Shown: in pieces, positions 50,758 through 59,750 of the stretch
Position numbering within the stretch: the first letter of the stretch is position 1
Layout: every line of letters begins with the position of its first letter
NCBI GenBank assembly: GCA_000230955.3
Contig: CP007060.1
Location: 1,736,001-1,800,000 of the forward strand
Source of the DNA: Halobacterium sp. DL1
GTDB lineage: Archaea > Halobacteriota > Halobacteria > Halobacteriales > Halobacteriaceae
Direction of reading: 5' to 3'
Length of the DNA: 64,000 nt
Position numbers and translations under genes: made by a program
Notes under the pieces: generated by a model
What the model was told of the DNA's origin: nothing
Database searches by the model: none
What the model saw: only the letters and a program-made list of their open reading frames with translations

Positions 50758-51764
50758 AGGTTGATGGTGCTGTTATCGCCAACGTTCAGGTGGTTCGCTT
50801 CGCCCCGGACCGTCGCACCGTCGCCGACGATGCTCTGCTCGAGGTTCACGTTCTCGAGGGTCGCATTCTGACCGACGATGCTGTCTCGAATGACACTGTT
50901 CGTGATTGAAGCCCCGTCGTCTACGCTAACGTGTGGTCCGACCACACTCTCCTCGACACTGATGTTGTCACCGAAATCCACGGGTGGAACGACGACTGCG
51001 CTATCGATAGCTGACGACCCGTTCGTGTCTAGCTTGGAGAGGAGTACGCGGTTCGCCTCAAGAAGTGTTTCCGGGCGTCCGCAGTCGTACCAGTCCTCGA
51101 CCTCGAAGATATCTATGCGCGCGTTCTGGTCGATCATCCGCTGGAGGGCGTCAGTTAGTTGGTACTCGTCTCCGGCGCCGCGGATGTTATTCTCGACTAG
51201 GTGGGCCAGTGCATCGAAGAGCAGTGGGGAGTTCTCCACGACGTAGACTCCGCTAATTGCGTAATTCGACTCTGGTTCGTCTGGTTTTTCGACGAGTCGC
51301 TCAACACGACGATCGTCTTCGAGTTCCGCCACACCATAGTGCTGGGGCTCCTCGACAGTCTTCACGCCGAGGCTGGCGTCGGAGGACCCCAGTTCCTCGT
51401 GAGCGGCAAGAAACGTGTTGTAACCTTTCTCGAAGAGCATGTCGCCGAGTACGATGAGGAGTGAATCGCCGCGTGCAACGCTCTCAGTCTGGTGAATACT
51501 GTGGCCGAGTCCCTCGGCGCTCTCCTGCTCGACGAACCAAAACTCGAACTCGTCACCGAAGGACTGCTTCGCATATCGTACAATCTGGTCTTTCATCGGA
51601 CCACCAACGACGATAACGGCTTCATCGATTCGCGTCTCGGTCAAGTTCGAAAGAATGTGGCCCAGTATGGGTTTACCAGCCAATCGGACCATCGCCTTCG
51701 GCTTCGTGTGCGTCTGCGGATACAGACGCGTCCCCTGTCCTGCAGCGGGGATGATAGCCTTCAT
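50754..51764 (-). CDS. sugar nucleotidyltransferase (AglF/RfbA-like)
   Basis: A 336-residue enzyme activating a sugar-1-phosphate. The signature is IPAAGQGTRLYPQTHTKPKA, the metal/nucleotide region IVLGDMLFEKG, and EKPDEPESNYAISGVYVV. A C-terminal left-handed beta-helix (ISVEESVVGPHVSVDDGASI and so on) follows. Of the glucose-1-phosphate thymidylyl/uridylyltransferase type, like AglF in haloarchaeal N-glycosylation. The start is ATG 51764, with a T-rich element about 30 nt upstream. Divergent from the AglD-like gene. Confidence 0.86.
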   Translation of the reverse strand: MKAIIPAAGQGTRLYPQTHTKPKAMVRLAGKPILGHILSNLTETRIDEAVIVVGGPMKDQIVRYAKQSFGDEFEFWFVEQESAEGLGHSIHQTESVARGDSLLIVLGDMLFEKGYNTFLAAHEELGSSDASLGVKTVEEPQHYGVAELEDDRRVERLVEKPDEPESNYAISGVYVVENSPLLFDALAHLVENNIRGAGDEYQLTDALQRMIDQNARIDIFEVEDWYDCGRPETLLEANRVLLSKLDTNGSSAIDSAVVVPPVDFGDNISVEESVVGPHVSVDDGASITNSVIRDSIVGQNATLENVNLEQSIVGDGATVRGEANHLNVGDNSTINL

Positions 51765-51856
51765 GCGTATACCCAGCCACAATTCCGTAAAAAGTGCGTC
51801 GTTCCCATCCGCACAAGGGAAGAGTTTTGAGGAGGGTTCGTTAAACCTCGTTCGGA

Positions 51857-53602
51857 ATGCAGGTCTCAGTCGTCGTCCCGGCCCACAACGAGGAGGGGAA
51901 TCTCCGGCGACTAGTGGACCGTGTGCGGACGGAACTCGCCGAAGTCGACTTTGAGTTGGAACTCGTTCTCGTCGACGACAACAGCACCGACTCGACCGGC
52001 CGTATCTGCGACGAGATTGCCGAGGAGTTCGACGAGGTGACCGTCGTGCACCGGACCACCGACGGCGGGTTCGGGAACGCAATTAAGGCGGGGCTTGCGG
52101 TGGCCTCCGGCGACGCCCTGATTCCGTTCATGGGCGACCTGTCGGACGACCCCGCGGACATCCCGAAACTGGTCGGCGCCTTGGAGGAGGGCTACGACGT
52201 CGCCTACGGGTCGCGATTCACATCGGGCGGGCAAGTCGACGGTTATCCCCCGTTGAAGCTGTTCTACAACCGCTCGTTCAACAACCTAATCCGACTCGCG
52301 TTCGGCATCCGCGCGAGGGACGTGACGAACGCGTTCACCGCGTACCGGCGCGAAGTCATCGAGGAGATCGGCGTGGAGAACCTCGAATCGGAGAGCTTCG
52401 ACCTAACCGCGGAGCTCCCGCTACGGGCGCACATCCACGGGTTCAGCAGCACGGAAGTCCCGGTGTCGTGGCGGAGCCGGGACGCGGGCGTGAGCAAGCT
52501 CAACGCCACCCGAAAGGGGCCGCTGTACCTGAAACGACTCGCACAGATGTTCGTCCTCGGGAACGTAGCTGGACTGCGAGACATCGTTCGCGTCGTCACA
52601 GGCGGCGGCCCGGTGCGCCTGCTCGCCACTGCCGTGTTCGGGCTGCTCGTCCTCGTCGGATTCTTCTCGGTGACGGGGTTCACAGAGGTGTTTGGGGTCG
52701 TATCGGGCGCCAACCCTACCCTCGTCGCCGTCGCGGCGCTCGTGTATCTCCTGTCATTCGTCTTCCGAACGTGGCGCTACCGCGTCCTGCTCCGCACGTC
52801 CGGCCACCTGGCGAGTGTAGGTGGCGTATTCAGGTGCATTGTCGCCGGGTGGTTCGTAAACTTCCTCGTTCCGGCGCGGGCAGGTGACGTCGTTCGCGGC
52901 CTTGCCCTCAAATCCACCGAGGACGTGCCGTTCGGAGTGGCGACCGGATTGGTCGTAGTTGAGCGTATTCTCGACATGGTCACGCTCGGCACAACGATGC
53001 TCTTCGTCGCCGTGGTGGTCGTCGAGACCCAGCAAGTGTCCGACTTCGCCGTTGGCGCGCTCACGATTGCGGTGCTGCTCGCAATCGGCCTCGTCGCAAT
53101 CTGTGTTCTCGACGAACACGTCGTCTCCGTACTCGAACCCGTGCTTCCGAACGCCAGCGGTACCATGGCGGCGTTCAACGAGGCGCTCTCGCAGGTGGCC
53201 CAGAACCGTTACGCACTCGCCCTCACTGCACTCCTGAGCGCGCCCGTTTGGTTACTCGAAGTCGGTACGCTGTACGTGAGTGCGCGAGCGTTCGGCGTCG
53301 CGCTCCCCGCGGTCCAGACCTTGGCCGCCGGCGTCGCCGCATTCCTCTCGCAGGTCGTCGCCGTGACGCCCGCGGGCATTGGCTCCTACGAGTCGGTCCT
53401 CGCAGGGGTGCTCACCCAGTTCGACGTCGCCGCGGCCACCGGGACCTCCCTCGCACTCCTTGACCACTTCACGCGGGTCGCCGTCATCTCCGTCGTCGGC
53501 ACCATCTGTATCGTCCACATCGGATTCCGCTCGCGGGTCTACTTCCGGGAGCGTACAGAACCGACCGAAGATCAGACCGTGCCCGCGTCTGTGGAGGAGT
53601 GA
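51857..53602 (+). CDS. GT2 fused to a flippase-like membrane domain (AglD-like)
   Basis: A 581-residue two-part protein. Residues 1 to about 235 are a GT2 dolichyl-phosphate-sugar synthase-type catalytic domain (VSVVVPAHNEEGNLRRLVDR, LVLVDDNSTDSTGRICDEI, FMGDLSDDP). Residues about 250-560 are an LPG-synthase/UPF0104-type membrane domain with GWFVNFLVPARAGDVVRGLA and AAFLSQVVAVTPAGIGSYESVL. This order is that of AglD, which makes dolichyl-phosphate-mannose and acts in adding the last sugar of the Haloferax S-layer N-glycan. The start is ATG 51857. Confidence 0.85.
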   Translation: MQVSVVVPAHNEEGNLRRLVDRVRTELAEVDFELELVLVDDNSTDSTGRICDEIAEEFDEVTVVHRTTDGGFGNAIKAGLAVASGDALIPFMGDLSDDPADIPKLVGALEEGYDVAYGSRFTSGGQVDGYPPLKLFYNRSFNNLIRLAFGIRARDVTNAFTAYRREVIEEIGVENLESESFDLTAELPLRAHIHGFSSTEVPVSWRSRDAGVSKLNATRKGPLYLKRLAQMFVLGNVAGLRDIVRVVTGGGPVRLLATAVFGLLVLVGFFSVTGFTEVFGVVSGANPTLVAVAALVYLLSFVFRTWRYRVLLRTSGHLASVGGVFRCIVAGWFVNFLVPARAGDVVRGLALKSTEDVPFGVATGLVVVERILDMVTLGTTMLFVAVVVVETQQVSDFAVGALTIAVLLAIGLVAICVLDEHVVSVLEPVLPNASGTMAAFNEALSQVAQNRYALALTALLSAPVWLLEVGTLYVSARAFGVALPAVQTLAAGVAAFLSQVVAVTPAGIGSYESVLAGVLTQFDVAAATGTSLALLDHFTRVAVISVVGTICIVHIGFRSRVYFRERTEPTEDQTVPASVEE

Positions 53603-53606
53603 AACG

Positions 53607-55256
53607 ATGGGCGTGAATCGCTACTGGCAGCAGCTTAACCCGCAGACTCGGGTCGTCGTCATCTTCGCCATCGTGTTCGCAGTTGTGCGGCTCGCGCTCG
53701 CCACTCAGTCGACGTTTCCGTGGCATCAGGGGTGGAATGAAGGCCAATACGCGATGATAGCCCACGGGTTCCTCGACCACCCGCTGGAGCCGCAGTACGG
53801 CGACCGGCACATCTACAACGTCCCGCCACTATTCCCGTACATCGTCTCGCTGAGTTTCGCCATCTTCGGGGAGTCGACAGTCGCGGCTCGCGCGCCGAGC
53901 ACGCTCTTCGGCGCCGGGACGATCCTCGCGACGTACTTCCTCGGCCACCGAGTGTTCAGGGACCAAACGGTCGCCGCAGGCGGGGCCTGCCTGCTCGGCA
54001 CGCTCCCATACTTCCTGCTTTACAGCGGGCGCGCACAGACGGACGTGGCGATGTTGTGGTTCTTCACAAGCAGCCTATACGCAATCGTGAGAGGGTACGA
54101 GGAAGAATCGTCACGGTGGCTAGCCGCCGGTGGAGTCCTATTCGCGCTCGGCGTCACCACAAAGCAGCCGACCGTGCTGTTGGCGGGCGTCGTCCTCTGC
54201 TGGCTGGTGGTCGACCGCCGCTGCCATCAACTGTTCGGTCGAGAGACAGGCGTGATCATCGGTGTGAGCGCTCTCGCACTCCTACCGCTGTTTGCGTGGC
54301 TCGCGCTCAATTATCTCGCTTCACCGGCGGCGTTCGTCCACGATTGGCAGCACGAGCTGTTCACACGGACGCCACCGTTCGCAAACGTGAAATTGCTCGC
54401 CACCGTCGGGCTCTCGCTGGGCGTTACGCCACCCGTGCTCGCGCTCGCCGCCGTCGGGTCGCGTCCGGAGAGCGGGCGGTGGCTTCGCGAGACCGGCAGT
54501 GAGGCGGTGCTGCTCCTCTGGGTTCTGCTATATGGCTCCTTTGTACTCTATCGGACGCCGCACGGCCACCAGTACTACCTGGTCGGCCTGCTGGTCCCGC
54601 TGTCGCTGTACGCGGCGCGAGGCGTCGCTCGGGCCGGACGGTTCCTCCGCGCACGGAAGCTCGTCACGCACCGGCCGAACGCTCTCGTGGCCGGGCTACT
54701 AGTTGTTTTGACGCTCTCTGCGAGCGGCGTGCTCGTTGGCCTCGCTGGCGACTACGCGGTGGGAGGTGGCGAGACAGTGTCAGGGGAAGCCGGCGAATTC
54801 GTAGCAGGGTCGATACCCGACAAGGCGACCGTCTACGTAGTCAACGAGTACGGTCCGCCGATTCAATGGTACGCGCGTGAAGGGTTCAACGCGTCGAAAG
54901 TCAACGTCTACTACGTCTCCAAATTTACCCCTGAGTTCGCGTCGAAACTTCAGAACGATTTCGACGTTCCCGTGTATCTCATGTACCCGACGACCAGCAC
55001 TGACCGCGCCCCCGACCTCCCTTACGAGCGCGTCTACGAGACGTCCGTCTACCGGCCGCCGTTCGTCAGCAGTCTCGGGGTTCTTGTGGACGCGCCGGGG
55101 AAGTTCCAGTACTACCTGGACGGCAGGGGACTGGTCGTGTACCGGCTGGACGCGGCGAACGAATCAGTCGCGGCCGCCGGAGAGAGGGCTGGCGTATCCG
55201 AGGCTCTCGGCGACGCTCCGCAGCATCGCTCGCGTCTGACGGCTCACGCCGAGTAG
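53607..55256 (+). CDS. GT39/GT83-type membrane glycosyltransferase
   Basis: A 549-residue polytopic protein of the ArnT/PMT superfamily, which uses a polyprenyl-phosphate sugar. It begins MGVNRYWQQLNPQTRVVVIF; the first extracellular loop has the acidic motif GWNEGQYAMIAHGF, followed by about ten spans. The soluble C-terminal part (residues about 400-549) is probably outside. Its last 93 bases overlap the end of the flippase gene on the other strand, so its C-terminal tail (from about DAANESVAAAGERAGV) is encoded by DNA that also codes for the flippase. It lies 4 bases after the AglD-like gene. Confidence 0.8.
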   Translation: MGVNRYWQQLNPQTRVVVIFAIVFAVVRLALATQSTFPWHQGWNEGQYAMIAHGFLDHPLEPQYGDRHIYNVPPLFPYIVSLSFAIFGESTVAARAPSTLFGAGTILATYFLGHRVFRDQTVAAGGACLLGTLPYFLLYSGRAQTDVAMLWFFTSSLYAIVRGYEEESSRWLAAGGVLFALGVTTKQPTVLLAGVVLCWLVVDRRCHQLFGRETGVIIGVSALALLPLFAWLALNYLASPAAFVHDWQHELFTRTPPFANVKLLATVGLSLGVTPPVLALAAVGSRPESGRWLRETGSEAVLLLWVLLYGSFVLYRTPHGHQYYLVGLLVPLSLYAARGVARAGRFLRARKLVTHRPNALVAGLLVVLTLSASGVLVGLAGDYAVGGGETVSGEAGEFVAGSIPDKATVYVVNEYGPPIQWYAREGFNASKVNVYYVSKFTPEFASKLQNDFDVPVYLMYPTTSTDRAPDLPYERVYETSVYRPPFVSSLGVLVDAPGKFQYYLDGRGLVVYRLDAANESVAAAGERAGVSEALGDAPQHRSRLTAHAE

Positions 55257-56630
55257 CAAAACGAAGTATCCGGTGACTCCGACAGACACGACCACAGCGA
55301 GCGACACCCACCCCCTTATCGTGACAAGGGAACGGACCCCAACGACGATTGCCAGCATGCCTGCGGCAGCAACGGTCTGTTCTAGCAGCGGGCGTGGAAG
55401 CAGTTCGATGTTCCCCAACTGTCGCCTGACGACGAATGCGAGCGCCGCATACCGGACGGCCTCCGAGACGATTGTAGCGGCCACAATACCGTACACACCG
55501 TAAGCGTATCCCAGTGTGACTCCGAGGACGACGTTCAATCCGAGTGCGACAATCGATACCCGCATGTCCGCCCGCGGATCGTCAAGTCCGCGAAGGACGT
55601 GGCTGAGTGGACGGTTCTGGGTCATTATAATGCGCGCGAGCGCGAGACCAACGAGTAGCGCAGGCGCAGTCTGGTATTCAGTGCCGAAGAACACGCGAAT
55701 CAGCGGCTCGTTGAGTGCGAGTGCGCCCGCGAACAGCGGGAGCGCGAGCACGCTCGTGTACGACAGCGAGTTTGTGACGTCCATCACGACGTCCCGCCGC
55801 TTGCTCCTGAGGTTACTCACGCGGGACATCAACCCCCCAGCGGCGACCTCCGAGACGAAAGTCGCGGGAACGACCAGTGCGAACGCAACTTGGTAGTCGC
55901 CGGCGTAGTCAGCTGCGAGCAGCGCGCCGATTAGGAGCAGGTCAATGTTGTCGAACGTCGTGTTGAATAGTTCCGCGGGGACGCTGTAGACGGCGAACGA
56001 ACCGAGACTCTCAACGATTTCCCGCGAAGGGAGCACAGGCGCAGTAGCGAGGACGTACAGGAGGAGCGGCACCACGAGCAGAGACGCGGCCGCCAGTCCG
56101 AGCGCGAGGCCGACCACGCCCGCGCCCGCTCCCACGACGAGCAGGAGTTGCGTGCCGAACGTCACGTACGACCGGACGGCGTCGATGGCAGTTGTCACGC
56201 TCATCATACCGGTCGCTTCCACGAGTCGCTCGGACGCCTCAAAGAGTCCGATGGTGGCGACGAGCACGACGAACAGTACGGGGCCGGCGTTGAGGCCAGT
56301 GTACTCAACGATGACGTCGGCCGCCAGTAATCCGCCGACGGCAGCGACGGCCGTCCAGAGGACGTACCCAGCTATGACGGACCCCAGAATTGAGCGCCCA
56401 TCACTCGCCGTCTCGGAGAACCGCTTCTTCCCGGCTTCTGCCCAGCCGCCGACTGGACGAATCGTCAGCTGGACCGCGGTCAACAACAGGTAGTAACCTC
56501 CGAACGAGTTCGGGCCGAGCGCCCGCGCGAATACCACCGTGCCGAGGAATCCGACGATTGCCATTCCGAACTTCGCGACTGTTCCCTTCGCCGCCTCGCC
56601 GCCGAGGCTCAGTTCGGAGGGTTCGGTCAT
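55164..56630 (-). CDS. Wzx-type oligosaccharide flippase (AglR-like)
   Basis: A 488-residue MOP-superfamily transporter with about 14 spans and the polysaccharide-synthase start KGTVAKFGMAIVGFLGTVVF followed by ARALGPNSFGGYYLLLTAV. Such proteins flip lipid-linked glycans to the outer face. Its start overlaps the GT4 gene by 4 bases. The C-terminal 31 codons overlap the convergent glycosyltransferase gene. Confidence 0.85.
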   Translation of the reverse strand: MTEPSELSLGGEAAKGTVAKFGMAIVGFLGTVVFARALGPNSFGGYYLLLTAVQLTIRPVGGWAEAGKKRFSETASDGRSILGSVIAGYVLWTAVAAVGGLLAADVIVEYTGLNAGPVLFVVLVATIGLFEASERLVEATGMMSVTTAIDAVRSYVTFGTQLLLVVGAGAGVVGLALGLAAASLLVVPLLLYVLATAPVLPSREIVESLGSFAVYSVPAELFNTTFDNIDLLLIGALLAADYAGDYQVAFALVVPATFVSEVAAGGLMSRVSNLRSKRRDVVMDVTNSLSYTSVLALPLFAGALALNEPLIRVFFGTEYQTAPALLVGLALARIIMTQNRPLSHVLRGLDDPRADMRVSIVALGLNVVLGVTLGYAYGVYGIVAATIVSEAVRYAALAFVVRRQLGNIELLPRPLLEQTVAAAGMLAIVVGVRSLVTIRGWVSLAVVVSVGVTGYFVLLLGVSRQTRAMLRSVAESLGYASPLSGGRD

Positions 56631-57841
56631 CGGTCGAGGAGATCCCGGTATGAATCCATTTGCCGGCTGACTATGGGCTCCGCGCTGAACTGCTTGATTA
56701 CGTGATCACGTGCGGCAGCACTCATGTCCGCGGCGAGCACGTCTTCAATTCCGTCCGCGACGCCTGCCGCGGAGACCGGTACACGCCGCCCGGTTTCGCC
56801 GTCAACGACTGTCTCGGTCATCGGCGGTTCGTCGTGCACGACAGGTGGCGTCCCGCATGCCATCGCCTCTACCGGCACCATGCCGAACGATTCGAGTACG
56901 CTCGGGAACACCACAGCGTCGGCGGTTGCGTAGTACGCTGGCAGGTCGGCGTCGGGCACATACCCGACGAACCTCAGTCGGTCCTCAACCCCCAAGTCTT
57001 GCGCCGTCCTGAGCACGCGCCGCAGGTACGGGTCGAGCGACTCGGTGTCAGTGGGGAGGCCGTCCTCGTCGTCGAACCCCGAGCCGATGGGGCCGAGCAC
57101 CGCGAGCGAGACGGAGGTCTCGGTTTTCGGGAGTGCTTCGACCGCTCGATGGAGACCCTTGTGGGGGACCTTTCGACCGGCGTACAGGACCGTCGGCCCG
57201 TCCAGCAGGTCGACGCTCCCCTCTGGTTGCGCGTCCGGGCGGTACGTCTCCGTGTTGACGAAGTTGTACATCGTTCGGCGCTTCGAACTGACCGACGGCA
57301 CTGCCGCCTCCATCCACGCGCCCTGCGCGTCACTGACGCTGTAAACGCGGTCGGCTTCACGGAACACCTTCCACGCCTCGACGCGACGAATCCAGGTGTC
57401 TGCCTGCCAGCGGGCCGCGTGCAGCGCCGAGAGGTTTTCGATGAATTGCTGTTCCCGGCGCCACGGGTGCGCATTGTGCTCCGTGACCACGACGCGGGTC
57501 GACTCGGGCGCCGAGAACCCGAGCAAGTGAGGGTAAAACTGAGCGTGTACGACGTCTATCGGGTCGCGACGGTGGACGCGGCGCACGGCGTCTTCGAGCG
57601 TGCGGCCAAACCGTATCGGTGGCAGTACGTGAGACGGCGGTTTCGCTATCGGTTCGGTGATCACCTCGAACGAGACGCCGTCGGCGACGTACGACTCAGG
57701 AGGGGCCTCTCCCACGGTGAAGATTGTCGCAGAATGGCCACGTTCGACGAGCGCGACAGCGTACTCGACGGTGAGTTTCTCGATGGCGCCTCGACGCTCC
57801 GGCGTCACTGGCGCGCGCCCACCGACGAAGGCCACGTGCAT
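56627..57841 (-). CDS. GT4-family glycosyltransferase
   Basis: A 404-residue GT-B retaining glycosyltransferase. It shows an N-terminal GTP-like GGRAPVTPERRGAIEKL, the linker PTVLYAGRKVPHKGLHRAVE, and the donor-binding E(x7)E motif ESFGMVPVEAMACGTPPVVHD. Cytoplasmic, acting on the lipid-linked glycan. It is joined with no gap to the GT4 gene on its 5' side (57842) and overlaps the flippase downstream. Confidence 0.88.
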   Translation of the reverse strand: MHVAFVGGRAPVTPERRGAIEKLTVEYAVALVERGHSATIFTVGEAPPESYVADGVSFEVITEPIAKPPSHVLPPIRFGRTLEDAVRRVHRRDPIDVVHAQFYPHLLGFSAPESTRVVVTEHNAHPWRREQQFIENLSALHAARWQADTWIRRVEAWKVFREADRVYSVSDAQGAWMEAAVPSVSSKRRTMYNFVNTETYRPDAQPEGSVDLLDGPTVLYAGRKVPHKGLHRAVEALPKTETSVSLAVLGPIGSGFDDEDGLPTDTESLDPYLRRVLRTAQDLGVEDRLRFVGYVPDADLPAYYATADAVVFPSVLESFGMVPVEAMACGTPPVVHDEPPMTETVVDGETGRRVPVSAAGVADGIEDVLAADMSAAARDHVIKQFSAEPIVSRQMDSYRDLLDR

Positions 57842-59038
57842 TTACGTCACGCTCCAGTACTCGGCTTCTATTTCGTCTACGATTCGCTCCCAGCTGTAGT
57901 GCTCGATTGCGTAGTCGCGCGGGACAATCCGCGGGATATTGGCTGCCAGGATTTCGACGATAGCGTCAGCGAGCGCTTCCCTGTCAGCCGGGGGGACAAC
58001 GCTGCCGACGTCGGCAGTCACTACTTCTGGGATGCCACCGACATCCGTGCCGACGACGGGCGACCCGCTGGCGAGCGCTTCGGTGAGTACCATCCCTTGT
58101 GCCTCGAATCGCGACGGCAGCACGAACACGTCCGCTGCAGCGTACAGCGCTCGCAGCTCGTCGTCCGGCACTTGTCCCACGAAAACGACGTGCTCCCGGA
58201 GCGCTTGCTCGTCGAGGAGCGAATCGATCCGGCGCTCGTACGCATCGCCGCCCGACCCGCCGAACATGTGCTTGTTCGGACCGACGAAGACGAACCGCGG
58301 AGTCTCGTCTGCTACCTCGATCACTCGCCTCGCCGCCCGGAGCAACACGTCCACGCCCTTCGCTTCAACGAGCCGACCGACGAACAGGACAGTCGACCGG
58401 TCGCCGAGGTTGTAGCTCTCGGTGACATCGCTCGTCGAGACGTCTGGCCTGTACAAGTCGACATCAACGCCGTTCGGAATGACTTTCGGACTGGCGTCTG
58501 CGTGTTCTTGCACCCCGTTGGCTACCGCCTGGCTGACGGCGATTGGAAGGTCCGCGCTGCGGAGGAGGTGTCCCTCCACGCGGCGCGCAACGTGTCGCTC
58601 GTACACGTTCACGTCGTCCGCGCACCACATTCCATTGTGGCAGGTATAAGCGAACGCTGCGTCGGCCCGGCGAGCCAGCCGCATCGCTCGCAGCCCCGCA
58701 TAGGCGTTGTGGGCGTGGACCACGTCGGCGTCCGTGACCACACGGGCAGCCTGTCCCAATCGTGCCGCGTAGAGTGCCTCGTTGATGAGGTGGTCGGCCC
58801 ACCCGTCCAGCAGACCCGTGGAGACGCGCCGGGCGGATACACGGCGAAGTGTCACACCGTCCAGCGCGTCTGGGTCGTCGGGACCGTACTGACGGTCCAC
58901 GACAGTGACGTCGTGCCCTCGGGACGCTAGTTCGGTCGTCACTGAGCGAACGTGGCGCTCGACGCCGCCGCCGAACTCCCCGTGGATGGGAACGATACCC
59001 GCCGTGACGTGCACGACATCAAGGCCTTCGTCAGCCAT
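57842..59038 (-). CDS. GT4-family glycosyltransferase
   Basis: A 398-residue GT-B enzyme. It has GGVERHVRSVTTELASRGHDV (acceptor side), STVLFVGRLVEAKGVDVLLRA, and SRFEAQGMVLTEALASGSPVVGTDVGGIPE (E(x7)E donor site). It differs from the neighbouring GT4 enough to add a different sugar or linkage. It overlaps the short GT2 gene by 8 bases and abuts the next GT4, so all are one transcript. Confidence 0.88.
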   Translation of the reverse strand: MADEGLDVVHVTAGIVPIHGEFGGGVERHVRSVTTELASRGHDVTVVDRQYGPDDPDALDGVTLRRVSARRVSTGLLDGWADHLINEALYAARLGQAARVVTDADVVHAHNAYAGLRAMRLARRADAAFAYTCHNGMWCADDVNVYERHVARRVEGHLLRSADLPIAVSQAVANGVQEHADASPKVIPNGVDVDLYRPDVSTSDVTESYNLGDRSTVLFVGRLVEAKGVDVLLRAARRVIEVADETPRFVFVGPNKHMFGGSGGDAYERRIDSLLDEQALREHVVFVGQVPDDELRALYAAADVFVLPSRFEAQGMVLTEALASGSPVVGTDVGGIPEVVTADVGSVVPPADREALADAIVEILAANIPRIVPRDYAIEHYSWERIVDEIEAEYWSVT

Positions 59039-59693
59039 ACTGCCCTCGAGTCAGCCCCGCTTTCTGGAAGGCGAACTGGAGGAGTTTCGGCGCCATGGTC
59101 ACGGGATGGTGGCGCGTGAGATAGTACAGCCACTCCAGGTGCCCGCTGCGAGTCAACGTCGTGTCGACGTCGTGGTGGGGGACGACGTCACGAGGTAGCT
59201 TGCAGACACGCGCACCTGCTTTTTCACAGCGGATGCAGAAGTCTGTGTCCCCTCCGTGCTCTCTGTCCTCGTCGAATCCGCCAACTGCTTCCCACACCGA
59301 GCGGTGGAACACCATGTACCTGGTCAGCAGCCAGTCCATCGGCCAGAAGTCTTCGAGACCGACGACGTGGTGTTCGGACATACCCTCGACCAGCATCGCG
59401 GTCATCGTCGTGGGGAACGTGATGTCGTCGTCAGCGACGATTATCCACTCGCCACTCGCCTCGTCGACGCCCCGGTTGCGCGCGACGTTTCGACCCGGGT
59501 CGGTCCGGACAACGGTCTCCAGCCACTCGGGCGTGCTCTCGGCGGTGTAGTTGCGCACCCGGTTGCTCGCGACGACGACGGACGCCGACGAAAGCGTTTC
59601 CTCTACATCGAGGTCGGCGTGTGCCTCGCCTGTCAAGGGGGCGGGTCCAGGAGTGTCATCGTCGTCGGAGTCTCGGTATTCGTCGTCTGACAT
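59031..59693 (-). CDS. short GT2-like glycosyltransferase
   Basis: A 220-residue GT-A-type protein with an acidic N-terminus (MSDDEYRDSDDDDTPGPAPL). The recognisable part is the second half of a GT2 domain: GRNVARNRGVDEASGEWIIV followed by ADDDITFP (metal DxD), then HRSVWEAVGGFDEDREHGGDTDFCIRCEKAG. The usual first part (PTYNR and VDDGS) is reduced to ASVVVASNRVRNYTAESTPE. It may be a compact form or an N-terminal truncation. An upstream in-frame ATG (59735) adds 14 residues and does not restore the domain. Confidence 0.7.
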   Translation of the reverse strand: MSDDEYRDSDDDDTPGPAPLTGEAHADLDVEETLSSASVVVASNRVRNYTAESTPEWLETVVRTDPGRNVARNRGVDEASGEWIIVADDDITFPTTMTAMLVEGMSEHHVVGLEDFWPMDWLLTRYMVFHRSVWEAVGGFDEDREHGGDTDFCIRCEKAGARVCKLPRDVVPHHDVDTTLTRSGHLEWLYYLTRHHPVTMAPKLLQFAFQKAGLTRGQYG

Positions 59694-59750
59694 AGTGTCA
59701 CGCCCCTCGGATGGGTGGGTGTGTGGTCCAATCATCGTCCCGTTGTCGAC

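Noticed and set aside
56660-58930. Very long plus-strand open frame (about 750 codons) opposite two GT4 genes
   Set aside because: The opposite strand carries two clear glycosyltransferases with conserved motifs. The plus frame has Arg/His/Val-rich shadow composition and no domain.
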